A DNA stretch of 64,000 nucleotides from Azoarcus sp031546845 (GTDB taxonomy: Bacteria > Pseudomonadota > Gammaproteobacteria > Burkholderiales > Rhodocyclaceae), in the NCBI GenBank assembly GCA_031546845.1, contig JAVBJT010000004.1, forward strand, positions 93,544 through 157,543, read 5' to 3'. Shown here piece by piece: positions 7,923-17,859 of the stretch; the stretch's first letter is position 1, and every line of letters begins with the position of its first letter. Both the position numbers and the translations under genes were made by a program. The notes beneath the pieces were generated by a model that saw only the letters and a program-made list of their open reading frames with translations, was not told the DNA's origin and made no database searches.

Positions 7923-10900
7923 ATGACCCAACGCTTGCGAGAAATTCCTTACAACTACACCTCGTTCTCCGACCGCGAGATCGTCATCCGCCTGCTCGGC
8001 ACGGAGGCATGGGCGGCCCTGGACACGCTGCGCGAAGAACGGGTGACGGGACGCTCCGCGCGCATGCTGTACGAAGTGCTGGGCGATATCTGGGTGGTGC
8101 GGCGCAACCCTTACCTGGAAGACGATCTGCTCGCCAACCGGAAACGGCGCGAAGCGTTGATCGGCGCGCTCGACCACCGCCTGAACGAGGTGGACAAGCG
8201 CCGCCAGAGCAATGATGCGGTTGTCTCGCTCCTCTACTCCGCGCGCAAGGCAGTGGCCGATTTCGAGCGCTGGTTCGAAGATACCGAGCGCCGGCGCAAA
8301 AGCGTGATCCGCGCGCTGGCCCGCCATACCCGCCGCGACAATATCTGCTTTGATGGCCACGCCCGCGTGTCGCACGTTACCGACGCGACCGACTGGCGCG
8401 TTGAATATCCGTTCGTCGTTCTGTACCCGGATAGCGAGGAAGAAATCGCGCCGCTGGTGCGCGACTGCATCGAACACGGCCTTACCATCGTTCCGCGCGG
8501 CGGCGGCACCGGCTACACCGGCGGCGCGGTGCCGTTGGACGCCAGTTCGGCGGTTATCAACACCGAAAAGCTGATCGCCATCGGCGCGGTGGAGGACATG
8601 ACGCTGCCCGACGCCGACGGCAAGCCGATGCCCACGCCCTACGCCACCGTGCGCACGGGCGCAGGCGTCGTCACCGCGCGCGTGGCGGAAGCGGCCAGCG
8701 CGGCGGGCCGCGTGTTCGCGGTCGACCCAACCTCGGCCGAAGCATCCTGCGTCGGCGGCAACATCGCCATGAACGCGGGCGGCAAGAAGGCGGTGCTGTG
8801 GGGCACCGCACTCGACAATCTGGCGTGGTGGAAAATGGTTACGCCGGACGGCAATTGGCTCGAAGTCGAACGCCTCGACCACAACTTCGGCAAGATTCAC
8901 GAGCAGCACACCGCGCGTTTCCGCCTGCGCCGTTTCGACGGGCTGAGCTATCGCCCGCTGGGCGAGGAAATTCTCGCCATGCCGGGCGCGCATTGCCGCA
9001 AGGACGGTCTGGGCAAGGACGTTACCGACAAATTCCTCGGCGGCATTCCCGGCGTGCAGAAGGAAGGCACCGACGGCCTCATCGTCGCGTCGCGCTGGGT
9101 GCTGCACAAGATGCCGCCGGTGACGCGCACCGTGTGCCTGGAATTTTTCGGCCAGGTGCGCGAGGCGGTGCCGGCGATCGTCGAGATCACCGATTATTTC
9201 AAGCCGGGCGGCGCGGGTAACGCCGCCGGCGTACTGCTTGCCGGCCTGGAACACCTCGACGAGCGCTACGTGAAGGCGGTCGGCTACACGACCAAGGCCA
9301 AGCGCCACGGGCGGCCGAAGATGGTGCTGATCGGCGACGTAGTCGGTTTCGACGAAAACGCGGTGATGGCCGCCACGTCGGAAATGGTGCGTATGACCAA
9401 CGCGCGCGGCGCGGAGGGCTTCATCGCCGTATCGCCCGAGCAGCGCAAGCGCTTCTGGCTGGAGCGTTCGCGCACCGCGGCCATCTCGCGCCACACCAAC
9501 GCGTTCAAGATCAACGAGGACGTGGTGATTCCACTGCCGCGCATGGGCGATTACTGCGACGGCATCGAACGCATCAACATCGAACTATCGGCGCGCAATA
9601 AGATCGATTTGTGCGACGCGCTCGCCGAATTCCTGCGCGGCAACCTGCCGCTCGATCAGGGCGACGCCAACCTCGACCAGGACGTGCTCCTCGGCGACCG
9701 CCGCGAGGCCGCGATCGATTACATCGGCGCCGTGCGCCAACGCTGGCAATGGCTGCTCGACAGCCTCGACCTGCCGCTGGCCGAAGCGGAGGCCCGTTTT
9801 GCCGAATTCGGCGTGCAGGCCGGCGAACTGTCCAACCGCGCGGCCGATCCGCGCCTGTTCCACCGCCTTCAGGACTACTCCATCCGCGTGTCGTGGAAAA
9901 CCGAGATCAAGGCCCGCCTGGACGAGATTTTCGACGGCGCGGTTTTCGGCCCGATTCTCGCGCGCTTCGAGGACATCCACCGGGAAGTGCTGCGCGGGCG
10001 CGTTTTCGTCGCGCTGCACATGCACGCGGGCGACGGCAATGTGCACACCAATCTGCCAGTCAATTCCGACCACTACGAAATGCTGCAAACCGCCAATCGC
10101 GCGGTCGATCGCATCATGGCGCTGGCGCGCTCGCTCGACGGCGTCATTTCCGGCGAGCACGGCATCGGCATCACCAAACTCGACTACCTCACCGATGCCG
10201 AGATGGCCGATTTCTGGGCCTACAAGCAGAGGATCGACCCCGAGGGGCACTTCAACCGCGGCAAGCTAATGCGCGGCGGCAATCTGGACAACGCCTACAC
10301 GCCGAGCTTCAACCTGATGGGCCATGAATCGCTCATCATGGAACAGACCGAAATCGGCGACATCGCCCACGACATCAAGGACTGCCTGCGCTGCGGCAAG
10401 TGCAAGCCGGTGTGCTCCACCCACGTGCCGCGCGCGAATCTGCTGTACAGCCCGCGCAACAAGATTCTTTCCACCTCGCTGCTGATCGAGGCGCTGTTGT
10501 ACGAGGAACAGACCCGGCGCGGCATCTCGCTCGCCCATTGGGCCGAGTTCGAGGACGTGGCCGACCACTGCACCGTGTGCCACAAGTGCGAAAAACCCTG
10601 TCCGGTGGATATCGACTTCGGCGATGTGTCGATCAAGATGCGCAATCTGCTCAGAAAACAGGGCAAAAAATCGTTCAACCCCGGCAAGGCCGCGGCGATG
10701 GCTTTTCTCACCATCAAAGACCCGGCCACGATCAAACTCATTCGCACCGGCATGATCGAGTGGGGCTACAAGGCACAGCGCATAGGGCACCGGCTGGGCA
10801 AAACGTTCGGCTTGATCCAGCAGCAGACCCGCACCCCGCCCGCCACGCTGGGCAAAGCGCCGCTCAAGGCGCAGGTTATCCACCTCATCAACAAACCGAT

Positions 10901-11789
10901 GCCGGGCAAATTACCCAAGCGGACCTCGCGCGCACTGCTCGATATCGAGGACGACAAGGTCATCCCCATCATCCGCGACCCGCAAAAGATCACACCGGAT
11001 TCCGACGCGGTGTTCTACTTCCCCGGCTGCGGCTCGGAACGGCTATTCAGTCAGGTTGGCCTCGCCACCCAGGCCATGCTGTACCACGCCGGCGCGCAAA
11101 CCGTGCTGCCGCCCGGCTACCTGTGCTGCGGCTATCCGCAAGCCTCCGCCGGTGAGGACGACAAGGGGCAAAAGATCACCACCGACAACCGGGTGCTGTT
11201 CCACCGCGTCGCCAACACGCTCAACTACCTCGATATCAAGACGGTGATCGTGTCCTGCGGCACGTGCATGGATCAACTGCAAAAATACGAATTCGATCGT
11301 ATCTTCCCCGGCTGCCGGCTGCTCGACATCCACGAATACCTGATGGAAAAGGGCATCAAGCTCGACGGCGTACAAGGCACGCGGTACATGTACCACGAAC
11401 CCTGCCACACCCCGATGAAGACCCACGCCGGCATCAAGGTGGCAAACGAGCTGATAGGCACACGGGTCGACCTGAGCGACCGCTGCTGCGGCGAATCCGG
11501 CACGCTGGCCGTCTCCCGCCCCGACATCTCCACCCAGGTGCGCTTTCGTAAACAGGAAGAAATCGAGAAAGGCGTCGCCGCCTTCGGCAACGGTGCAAAC
11601 GGCCCGGTGAAAATCCTCACCTCCTGCCCATCCTGCCTGCAAGGCTTGTCGCGCTACGCCAACGATGCAGGCGGGATCGAACCGGATTACATCGTCGTCG
11701 AACTCGCCCGCCACCTGCTCGGCGAGAACTGGATGCCGGATTACGTTCAGCAAGCTAACAATGGCGGGATTGAGCGGGTGTTGCTGTAG
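7923..11789 (+). CDS. DUF3683 FAD-binding / Fe-S oxidoreductase (glycolate/D-lactate dehydrogenase-like)
   Basis: A 1288-residue fusion protein. In order it has an N-terminal DUF3683 region (about 1-150), an FAD-binding type 4 (PCMH) domain with VPRGGGTGYTGGAVPLD (about 190-207), an FAD-oxidase C-terminal domain ending in GEHGIGITKLDYL (about 740-755), a dicluster ferredoxin domain with CLRCGKCKPVC (about 821) and CTVCHKCEKPCPVD (about 883), and two CCG cysteine-rich domains (FYFPGCGSE about 1031, EPCHTP and CCGESG about 1188). This layout is known from large betaproteobacterial 2-hydroxyacid dehydrogenases that pass electrons to the quinone pool. The exact substrate is not readable. It is monocistronic. 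Confidence 0.92.
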   Translation: MTQRLREIPYNYTSFSDREIVIRLLGTEAWAALDTLREERVTGRSARMLYEVLGDIWVVRRNPYLEDDLLANRKRREALIGALDHRLNEVDKRRQSNDAVVSLLYSARKAVADFERWFEDTERRRKSVIRALARHTRRDNICFDGHARVSHVTDATDWRVEYPFVVLYPDSEEEIAPLVRDCIEHGLTIVPRGGGTGYTGGAVPLDASSAVINTEKLIAIGAVEDMTLPDADGKPMPTPYATVRTGAGVVTARVAEAASAAGRVFAVDPTSAEASCVGGNIAMNAGGKKAVLWGTALDNLAWWKMVTPDGNWLEVERLDHNFGKIHEQHTARFRLRRFDGLSYRPLGEEILAMPGAHCRKDGLGKDVTDKFLGGIPGVQKEGTDGLIVASRWVLHKMPPVTRTVCLEFFGQVREAVPAIVEITDYFKPGGAGNAAGVLLAGLEHLDERYVKAVGYTTKAKRHGRPKMVLIGDVVGFDENAVMAATSEMVRMTNARGAEGFIAVSPEQRKRFWLERSRTAAISRHTNAFKINEDVVIPLPRMGDYCDGIERINIELSARNKIDLCDALAEFLRGNLPLDQGDANLDQDVLLGDRREAAIDYIGAVRQRWQWLLDSLDLPLAEAEARFAEFGVQAGELSNRAADPRLFHRLQDYSIRVSWKTEIKARLDEIFDGAVFGPILARFEDIHREVLRGRVFVALHMHAGDGNVHTNLPVNSDHYEMLQTANRAVDRIMALARSLDGVISGEHGIGITKLDYLTDAEMADFWAYKQRIDPEGHFNRGKLMRGGNLDNAYTPSFNLMGHESLIMEQTEIGDIAHDIKDCLRCGKCKPVCSTHVPRANLLYSPRNKILSTSLLIEALLYEEQTRRGISLAHWAEFEDVADHCTVCHKCEKPCPVDIDFGDVSIKMRNLLRKQGKKSFNPGKAAAMAFLTIKDPATIKLIRTGMIEWGYKAQRIGHRLGKTFGLIQQQTRTPPATLGKAPLKAQVIHLINKPMPGKLPKRTSRALLDIEDDKVIPIIRDPQKITPDSDAVFYFPGCGSERLFSQVGLATQAMLYHAGAQTVLPPGYLCCGYPQASAGEDDKGQKITTDNRVLFHRVANTLNYLDIKTVIVSCGTCMDQLQKYEFDRIFPGCRLLDIHEYLMEKGIKLDGVQGTRYMYHEPCHTPMKTHAGIKVANELIGTRVDLSDRCCGESGTLAVSRPDISTQVRFRKQEEIEKGVAAFGNGANGPVKILTSCPSCLQGLSRYANDAGGIEPDYIVVELARHLLGENWMPDYVQQANNGGIERVLL

Positions 11790-11873
11790 TGGTCAGGACC
11801 ATTAAACCGGCAATCAAATAGTTGCCTAGAAGCAATCAGGCAATCAAACTTGAACGGGGAAAATCTTTATAAG

Positions 11874-13277
11874 ATGGCACTCTTTTCTCTGCATAGCGCA
11901 CGAACAACTGCTGTCGGGCTAAGTCTTTTTTTCGGTGCTCTTTTTTCCGCTTCTGCCGTTCCACGTGGCGCCGACGAAGAAAGTTTCATCTGGTTCAAAG
12001 AGCCTTACAGCGAATACGGAAAAGACAAAAGCAATGTTTATTACAGAGCAGAGAGTACGTCGGTGCTGGAAGGTGCCGACCCTCAGAGTTTTCAACCATT
12101 CGAACAGGGAAGGTCGAAACGGATAAAACGTCCTTTTTCTAATATCATAACAATCGCCAAAGATAAAAATCATGTCTATGTCGGCGGCGAAGTCGTCAAA
12201 GATGCCGACCCCGACAGTTTCAAAAAACTAGGCGATCTCTATGCAATAGATAAGGAACGGGTATTTTTCGACTTTCAAATTATTGAAGGCGCAGATCGAA
12301 ACACCTTCCGAGAACTCAACAAGGCAGGAAGCTCCTTTCAGGAGCTGTATCACGACAGGAACCACGTCTACCTTAACGGAAAAGTGTTGGAAGGCATCGA
12401 TGCAAGCACGATCACTTCCGTCGGCCGTTCCTCTGCTTACAGCAAGGACCAGAACCACGTCTACTATCGATTCCGTATCATGGAAGATGCCGACCCGGAA
12501 ACCTTCACCGGAGTTTCTGAGGTCTACCGGCTCTTCAAAGACAAAAATCATCTTTACGACAACGAAGGAAAAATCATTCCAGGCATCGACGGCGCCTCTT
12601 TTACGATACTAAGAAATGGCTATGCGAAAGACAAAGATCATGCTTTCTATTGGCACAAGTTAAGTGACATATATGACCGCTATGCCCGCGAAACCGTGCA
12701 AGACGCTGACCCTGCCACTTTCGCCCCCATCTTCCTGGACAATAAGAAAAAAGAAAAAAATTCGGATTACGCCAGAGATGAATTGCGAATTTACTACCGC
12801 GGCGTTGTCGTCAAGAATGCCGACCCGCAATCTTTTGCGCTCCAATGGGACGGTTTTGCAAAGGACCGCGACCATGTGTACTTCGCTGCCAACGAGGTAT
12901 GCGACGATGATAAAGAACGTTTGGCGTCCATTGAACTAACCGATAAAAAGCTGGCAAGGGCCGTCGATCGCTTCGATTCCTCTCTGACACAAATTTCCGG
13001 CGTTACTACATTTTTCAGGCTGCTATGGAATGCCGGGAACAAAGAAGCCAGAGAAAATGTATTGAAAAACTCCCGCTTATCAAAAACCTATGAAGAATTG
13101 GCAGCGGCTGTGAATGGGACGGATAACAACCAAAAAACCGTATATACCGCCAATGCTTCAGCTATCCTCATTGAGGATGCGCATGCCAAAAGCTTTCAGA
13201 ACATTAGCAACGGAATCGCCAGAGACAAAAAACGTTTGTTCTATTGCACTACCAACGATAACCTGGGCATGAAGTAG
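11874..13277 (+). CDS. DKNYY-repeat exported protein
   Basis: A 467-residue protein with an N-terminal signal peptide and at least seven DKNYY-type repeats (variants of KDKNHVYYxxxxVxxADPxSF), spaced through residues 35-340 and once more near the end. Families with this repeat are secreted or surface proteins of unknown function. The DNA is visibly more AT-rich than its neighbours, with many AAA/AAT codons, which suggests transfer. The start is uncertain: TTG 11850 would add eight residues, while ATG 11874 starts just before the signal peptide. It ends six bases before the convergent deacetylase gene. Confidence 0.8.
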   Translation: MALFSLHSARTTAVGLSLFFGALFSASAVPRGADEESFIWFKEPYSEYGKDKSNVYYRAESTSVLEGADPQSFQPFEQGRSKRIKRPFSNIITIAKDKNHVYVGGEVVKDADPDSFKKLGDLYAIDKERVFFDFQIIEGADRNTFRELNKAGSSFQELYHDRNHVYLNGKVLEGIDASTITSVGRSSAYSKDQNHVYYRFRIMEDADPETFTGVSEVYRLFKDKNHLYDNEGKIIPGIDGASFTILRNGYAKDKDHAFYWHKLSDIYDRYARETVQDADPATFAPIFLDNKKKEKNSDYARDELRIYYRGVVVKNADPQSFALQWDGFAKDRDHVYFAANEVCDDDKERLASIELTDKKLARAVDRFDSSLTQISGVTTFFRLLWNAGNKEARENVLKNSRLSKTYEELAAAVNGTDNNQKTVYTANASAILIEDAHAKSFQNISNGIARDKKRLFYCTTNDNLGMK

Positions 13278-13283
13278 TTCCGC

Positions 13284-14171
13284 TCATATTTCCGAAGCCA
13301 CCGCAACGGAAAAATCCGCAAAGCGCCCTGGGCGAAGGCCGGCAGCAGCAAGATCGGCAGGGAAATCGTCACCAGCGAGATAAGCCAGCTCCGCCTCACG
13401 CGGTCGTGTCAACGTATCGCAAGCGATCAACGCATCATCCACCCGGCCCGGATGAACATGCACCAGCGGGCGCGGCCCGACATCGGCGAGAAAAGCGCGC
13501 ATGCGGGTGCGAAAAGGCTGTTCCACGGAAAAGTCGTGCAGGCCGGAAAAACCATCGTTCGCCGGCAGCCCCCTATCCTTCAATAGACGGCGCAAGCCGC
13601 GCCCCAGCATGCCGATGAACAGCGCCTTACCGACCGCCACCCGGCGGCGCAGGCAGCGGCGCGGCGCTTCCACGCAATCGCGCACCCATACGCGGCCCAA
13701 CGGGTAGCGGCGCAGCAATTCCTCGACCAGCACCTCGCGCACGCCTGGCAGCAGGTGGACATGCTGGTGACCATCCACGTAATCCGGCGGTGCGCCCCAT
13801 GCATCCTCGAACGCATCGAGTTGCGCGCGCAGTTCATCGCGCACTGCCGCGGCGGGCAAGCGGCGGGCAAGCGCGCGCGGCAACAGGCGGCCGAGTGGTG
13901 GCAAACGGCCGGCCTCGGCCAACCCCTCTGCGCGTGTGGCCGCCGGTTGGTCGGTCAGTGTGAGATGCAGGCCGATATCGGCCGGCGCGCGCGCGACCAC
14001 TTCGCGCAACATACCGGCGGCGCGGCGCCAATCCGGGCACATGCTCATGCAACTGGTTGCCGACAAACGGCCGGCGGCGATAAGTTCGGCAATGGCATCA
14101 CTGACGCCGGGCGCGAGGCCGAAATCGTCGGCACATAAGATGATCGGGCGGTGCGGAAACAATTTGTGCAT
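13284..14171 (-). CDS. hpnK: ChbG/HpnK family carbohydrate deacetylase
   Basis: A 295-residue YdjC-fold deacetylase. Metal-site motifs are CADDFGLAPGVSDAI near the N-terminus, DIGLHLTLTDQPA and YVDGHQHVHLLPGV; HVHPG and DDA lie further on. HpnK members sit in hopanoid loci and are proposed to deacetylate a hopanoid head-group sugar; ChbG deacetylates chitooligosaccharides. The start at ATG 14171 (MHKLFPHRP) is preferred to 14204. It is divergent from a GT2/GT39 pair, which fits glycolipid or hopanoid modification (inference). Confidence 0.8.
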   Translation of the reverse strand: MHKLFPHRPIILCADDFGLAPGVSDAIAELIAAGRLSATSCMSMCPDWRRAAGMLREVVARAPADIGLHLTLTDQPAATRAEGLAEAGRLPPLGRLLPRALARRLPAAAVRDELRAQLDAFEDAWGAPPDYVDGHQHVHLLPGVREVLVEELLRRYPLGRVWVRDCVEAPRRCLRRRVAVGKALFIGMLGRGLRRLLKDRGLPANDGFSGLHDFSVEQPFRTRMRAFLADVGPRPLVHVHPGRVDDALIACDTLTRPREAELAYLAGDDFPADLAAAGLRPGRFADFSVAVASEI

Positions 14172-14272
14172 AGAAATAAATGGATACGGGCTTACCCCGG
14201 TCAACGCGCCAGCAACATGGGGCGTTTACGCCAGCATACCCCTGCGCGGGGGGATCTTATAAGGCCACTACC

Positions 14273-15277
14273 GTGTCCAGTCCCGACTCATACCAGACAC
14301 TTTCCACCGCAACGTCGCCGGCGCAACCGGCGGTGCCGGTTCTGTCGGTCGTCATCCCGCTCTATAACGAAAGCGGCTCGGTGCCACTGCTGCATCAGCG
14401 CCTCAAGGCCGTGCTCGACACCTTGCCGCTAGCGGGCAGCGAGATCGTTTTTGTGGACGATGGCAGCCGCGATTCGACTTTCGCCGAAGTCGCCATGCTG
14501 CGCATCCGCAATCCGAACATACGGGCTTTGCGTTTCGCGCGCAATTTCGGCAAGGAAGCGGCAATGGCCGCCGGCCTACGCGCCGCCACGGGAGACGTGG
14601 TGGTGTTGATGGACGGCGATCTGCAACATCCGCCCGAACTGATCCCGGCGATGCTCGAACGCTGGCACAACGGCGCCCGCATGGTGACCGCGGTGCGCAG
14701 TTCGCGCGATACCGATCCGTGGCTGCGGCGGCAATTGTCGCGCCTGTTCTACGGCATGTTCCGGCGCGTATCCGACGTGGCGCTGACCGAGGGCGGCGGC
14801 GATTTCCGCCTGTTCGACCGCACCGTGGTGGAGGCGATCAACAGCTTGCCGGAACGCACCCGCTTCATGAAAGGCATCGCAAGCTGGGTCGGTTTCCGCC
14901 AGGAAACGGTCGATTTTGAACCCGAGGAGCGCGTGGCGGGCACGTCGGCCTGGCCGCTGATGCGGCTGTTGCGCTACGCGGCGGACAGCGTTCTTGCTTT
15001 CAGCACGCTGCCGCTGCGGGTATGGTCGCTGATCGGCATGGTGATGGCGGCCATTTCCGGCATCTATGGCGTCTGGCTGGTGTTGCGCACGACGATCTGG
15101 GGCGTGGATGTGCCGGGCTATCCGTCGATCATGGTCGCGGTATTGTTCCTGTCCGGCATCCAGCTCACCAGCCTTGGCGTGCTCGGCGAATACGTCGGGC
15201 ATATTCTCACCGAAGTGAAAGAACGGCCGCTCTACCTCGTGTCCGAACGCCTGGGCTTCGAGGAACATCGCTCGTGA
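14273..15277 (+). CDS. GT2 family glycosyltransferase (GtrB/DPM1/ArnC-like)
   Basis: A 334-residue membrane-bound GT-A enzyme. VVIPLYNESGSVP starts the nucleotide-binding fold, FVDDGSRD and LMDGDLQHPPE carry the metal/nucleotide Asp residues, and two C-terminal membrane helices (about 230-300) are those of polyprenyl-phosphate sugar transferases. It most likely loads a sugar onto undecaprenyl phosphate for the next gene. GTG 14273 is chosen because the frame upstream is not protein-like. The stop overlaps the next start (GTGA), so the two are coupled. Confidence 0.87.
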   Translation: MSSPDSYQTLSTATSPAQPAVPVLSVVIPLYNESGSVPLLHQRLKAVLDTLPLAGSEIVFVDDGSRDSTFAEVAMLRIRNPNIRALRFARNFGKEAAMAAGLRAATGDVVVLMDGDLQHPPELIPAMLERWHNGARMVTAVRSSRDTDPWLRRQLSRLFYGMFRRVSDVALTEGGGDFRLFDRTVVEAINSLPERTRFMKGIASWVGFRQETVDFEPEERVAGTSAWPLMRLLRYAADSVLAFSTLPLRVWSLIGMVMAAISGIYGVWLVLRTTIWGVDVPGYPSIMVAVLFLSGIQLTSLGVLGEYVGHILTEVKERPLYLVSERLGFEEHRS

Positions 15278-16896
15278 GTCATCGGGGCGGGGATGCCCGC
15301 GCCGGCGCCTCTCCGGCATGGGCATTCCGCCTGGCACTGGCGCTGTTCGCCGGCCTGGGGCTATTCGTAGCACTCACCTTCCGGCACTACGGCATCAGTA
15401 ACGACGAGGAAGTACAGCACACCTACGGCCGCCTGCTGCTCGATTTCTACGGCTCCGGCTTTGCCGACCGCAGCGCCTTCGAGTACAAGAATCTCTACCT
15501 TTACGGCGGCCTGTTCGACATGATCGCCGCCGCGCTCGAGCGCCTTCTGCCCGGCGAAAATCTGTGGGATCTGCGCCACCTGCTGTCCGCCCTCTGGGGG
15601 CTGGCCGGCTTTGCCGGCGCATGGCTGCTCGCCCGCCGCCTGGCCGGCGAATGGGCGGCCTCGATGGCGCTGCTGCTATTGCTCGTCACCGGCGCATGGA
15701 CAGGCGCGATATTCACCCACACCAAGGACGTTCCCTTTGCCGCCGCGATGGTGTGGTCGCTGTACTTTATCGTCCGCATCGCGCCGCAACTGCCCCGGCC
15801 GGCGGCACGACATATCATCGGCCTTGGCATTGCCCTCGGGTGCGCTTTCGGCATCCGCGTGGGCGCGGTATTCGCCGTGTTCTATCTGGCCGCGACGCTG
15901 CTGGTGGCAAGCCTGTGCATGGCGGGAAACAGCCGCGAACGGTTTGCCTTCATCGCCCGCGCACTTGTTTCACTCGTGCCGGCGGCGGCGATCGCCATCG
16001 CACTGATGGGCCTGTTCTGGCCGTGGGCGGTCATGGCGCCGGAAAACCTGTACAAAGCGGCAACCAGTTTTTCGCACTTCGCCTTCGATCTCGACACCAT
16101 CATCGACGGTGTGGTGATGAACAACGGCGACGTGCCCGGCACCTATCTATCCCGCTATATGCTGGTGCGCCTGCCGGAATTGTTCCTGCTCGGCATCGTG
16201 CTGGCGGCAATGGCCGGCTTGCGCGCGCTGCCAGGCTTGGTTGCCTCGCCCGCCGCGCGCCGGAACGCCCTGCCCTGGTTCGCGCCCGTGCTCGCCGTCG
16301 CGTTCCCGCTCGTCTACACCTTACTGGCGGCGCCGCCGCTATACAACGGCATCCGCCATTTCACCTTTTTATTGCCGCCGCTGGCGGTGCTCGGTGGCGC
16401 CGGTTTTACCGCCGCCTGGGCGCAGGCGCGAAACTGGCCACGCGCACGCCTGCTTGCCGCCGCCGCTTGCGTGGCACTGGCCGTGAGCCACGGCGTGAAT
16501 CTGGCCCGCCTGCACCCTTACGAATACCTGGCCTACAACAGGCTTGCCGGCGGCCTGCAAGGCACGTCGGGGCGCTGGGAGCAAGATTATTGGGCGGCCA
16601 CGTTGCGCGAAGCGGCGGAGCAACTGAACGATTTCGTCGCGCGGGAAGGCGATCCGGACGCGCATTACGAAGTCGCGGCCTGTTCCGAACCCATCCAGGC
16701 CGAGGCGTGGCTGGACGCGCATTTCGAGGTCACGCCGGAATGGGACGACGCGGATTTCTATCTATCGCCCACGCAAATGGATTGCAACAACGTGCTCAAG
16801 GGCACGGTGATCGCCACGGTGGTGCGCGAAGGTGTCACGCTCGCCGAGGTACGCGACCGTCGCATGCTTACCGGCCACGAACGCTTGCCGCGCTGA
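15274..16896 (+). CDS. GT39/ArnT-like integral membrane glycosyltransferase
   Basis: A 540-residue polytopic protein. After the first membrane helix (residues 15-33) comes the periplasmic loop YGISNDEEVQHTYGR, the position of the catalytic Asp/Glu in GT-C enzymes that use a lipid-linked sugar. About ten more hydrophobic helices follow, and a soluble C-terminal domain begins near residue 440. It is coupled to the GT2 gene at a GTGA overlap. Together they should make polyprenyl-P-sugar and transfer the sugar to a periplasmic acceptor. The acceptor is unknown; the neighbouring HpnK-like gene makes a lipid acceptor worth considering. Confidence 0.78.
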   Translation: MSHRGGDARAGASPAWAFRLALALFAGLGLFVALTFRHYGISNDEEVQHTYGRLLLDFYGSGFADRSAFEYKNLYLYGGLFDMIAAALERLLPGENLWDLRHLLSALWGLAGFAGAWLLARRLAGEWAASMALLLLLVTGAWTGAIFTHTKDVPFAAAMVWSLYFIVRIAPQLPRPAARHIIGLGIALGCAFGIRVGAVFAVFYLAATLLVASLCMAGNSRERFAFIARALVSLVPAAAIAIALMGLFWPWAVMAPENLYKAATSFSHFAFDLDTIIDGVVMNNGDVPGTYLSRYMLVRLPELFLLGIVLAAMAGLRALPGLVASPAARRNALPWFAPVLAVAFPLVYTLLAAPPLYNGIRHFTFLLPPLAVLGGAGFTAAWAQARNWPRARLLAAAACVALAVSHGVNLARLHPYEYLAYNRLAGGLQGTSGRWEQDYWAATLREAAEQLNDFVAREGDPDAHYEVAACSEPIQAEAWLDAHFEVTPEWDDADFYLSPTQMDCNNVLKGTVIATVVREGVTLAEVRDRRMLTGHERLPR

Positions 16897-16906
16897 AAAG
16901 CGCGGC
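16887..16906 (+). terminator. hairpin overlapping the GT39 stop codon
   Basis: GCCGCGCT (16887-16894), a GAAA tetraloop, AGCGCGGC (16899-16906). The stem is a perfect 8 bp and includes the T of the TGA stop. It separates the GT gene from convergent nirE. No T-tract follows, so this is terminator-like rather than a classic intrinsic terminator. Confidence 0.5.
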
Positions 16907-16923
16907 CCGCTGACACGATACGC

Positions 16924-17832
16924 TCAGCCGCCGATCTGGGCGGCGAGATCGGGTTGCACCGCCGTCAGCGTCGCATGCAAACCGACGACACTGCCGACGA
17001 TGATCAGGCTCGGCGTTTTCAACGCCGCCTGACGCGCACACGCAGCCAACTCGCCCAATGAACTGGTGACGATACGCTGCGCCGGCGTGGTCGCCGCATG
17101 CACCACGGCGGCGGGCGTTGTGGCGGGCAAACCGTGCGCGATGAGTTCGCGGCAGATGATTTCGAGCGCGCCAAGCCCCATGTAGATCACCACCGTCTGG
17201 TGCGGACGCGCGAGCGCGGGCCAGTCGAGATCGACCGTGCCCTCCTTCAAATGGCCAGTGCTGAACACCACCGTCTGCGCGTGCTCGCGGTGGGTCAAGG
17301 GAATACCGGTACAGGCGCCCGCGCCGGCGGCGGCGGTGACGCCGGGCACGACCTCACAGGCGATGCCGGCGGCGACCAGTTCTTCCATTTCCTCGCCGCC
17401 ACGGCCGAAAATGAATGGATCTCCGCCCTTGAGCCGCACGACATTCAAGCCGCGACGCGCCAGATCGACCAGCAGACGATTGATGTCCCCTTGCGGCAAG
17501 GCGTGGTTGCCCGCCTCCTTGCCGGCATAAAAACGCTGTGCGGCAGGCTTGGCGAGGTCTAGAATACCCTCGCCAATGAGATGGTCATACACGATGACAT
17601 CAGCTTCCGCGATGCGTTGCGCGGCGCGCAAAGTCAATAGATCCGCCGCACCCGGCCCCGCGCCAACGAGACTAACGCGGCCGGCGGCACCCGGCCCATG
17701 CAGGGAAGCGGGCTGCTCACACGCCTCCCCCATTTTCGCGTTCGGCCTACAGGACGCTTCGCCATCGCTTTTTGCCGCCGCGGCGCCGGTCGGAATACGC
17801 AACACAGTTGCCACGGACTTGCTCATTGCCAT
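16924..17832 (-). CDS. nirE: uroporphyrinogen-III C-methyltransferase NirE (SUMT)
   Basis: A 302-residue SAM-dependent enzyme that methylates uroporphyrinogen III at C-2 and C-7 to give precorrin-2, the first committed step to siroheme and heme d1. Motifs are VSLVGAGPGAADLLTLR, DVIVYDHLI, LKGGDPFIFGRGGEE, PGVTAAAGA and PLTHREHAQ, all typical of SUMT. It carries an N-terminal extension of about 50 residues and lacks CysG dehydrogenase/chelatase domains. Divergence from nirS and a shared FNR-type box assign it to heme d1 synthesis. ATG 17826 is a possible alternative start. Confidence 0.93.
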   Translation of the reverse strand: MAMSKSVATVLRIPTGAAAAKSDGEASCRPNAKMGEACEQPASLHGPGAAGRVSLVGAGPGAADLLTLRAAQRIAEADVIVYDHLIGEGILDLAKPAAQRFYAGKEAGNHALPQGDINRLLVDLARRGLNVVRLKGGDPFIFGRGGEEMEELVAAGIACEVVPGVTAAAGAGACTGIPLTHREHAQTVVFSTGHLKEGTVDLDWPALARPHQTVVIYMGLGALEIICRELIAHGLPATTPAAVVHAATTPAQRIVTSSLGELAACARQAALKTPSLIIVGSVVGLHATLTAVQPDLAAQIGG

Positions 17833-17859
17833 GTTCTCTGTCGAAAAGCCTGAAGTGAC

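Noticed and set aside
7653..9494. Minus-strand open frame of about 613 codons
   Set aside because: It is antisense to the DUF3683 oxidoreductase and overlaps the broken YqaA gene. The translation looks like low-complexity antisense sequence.
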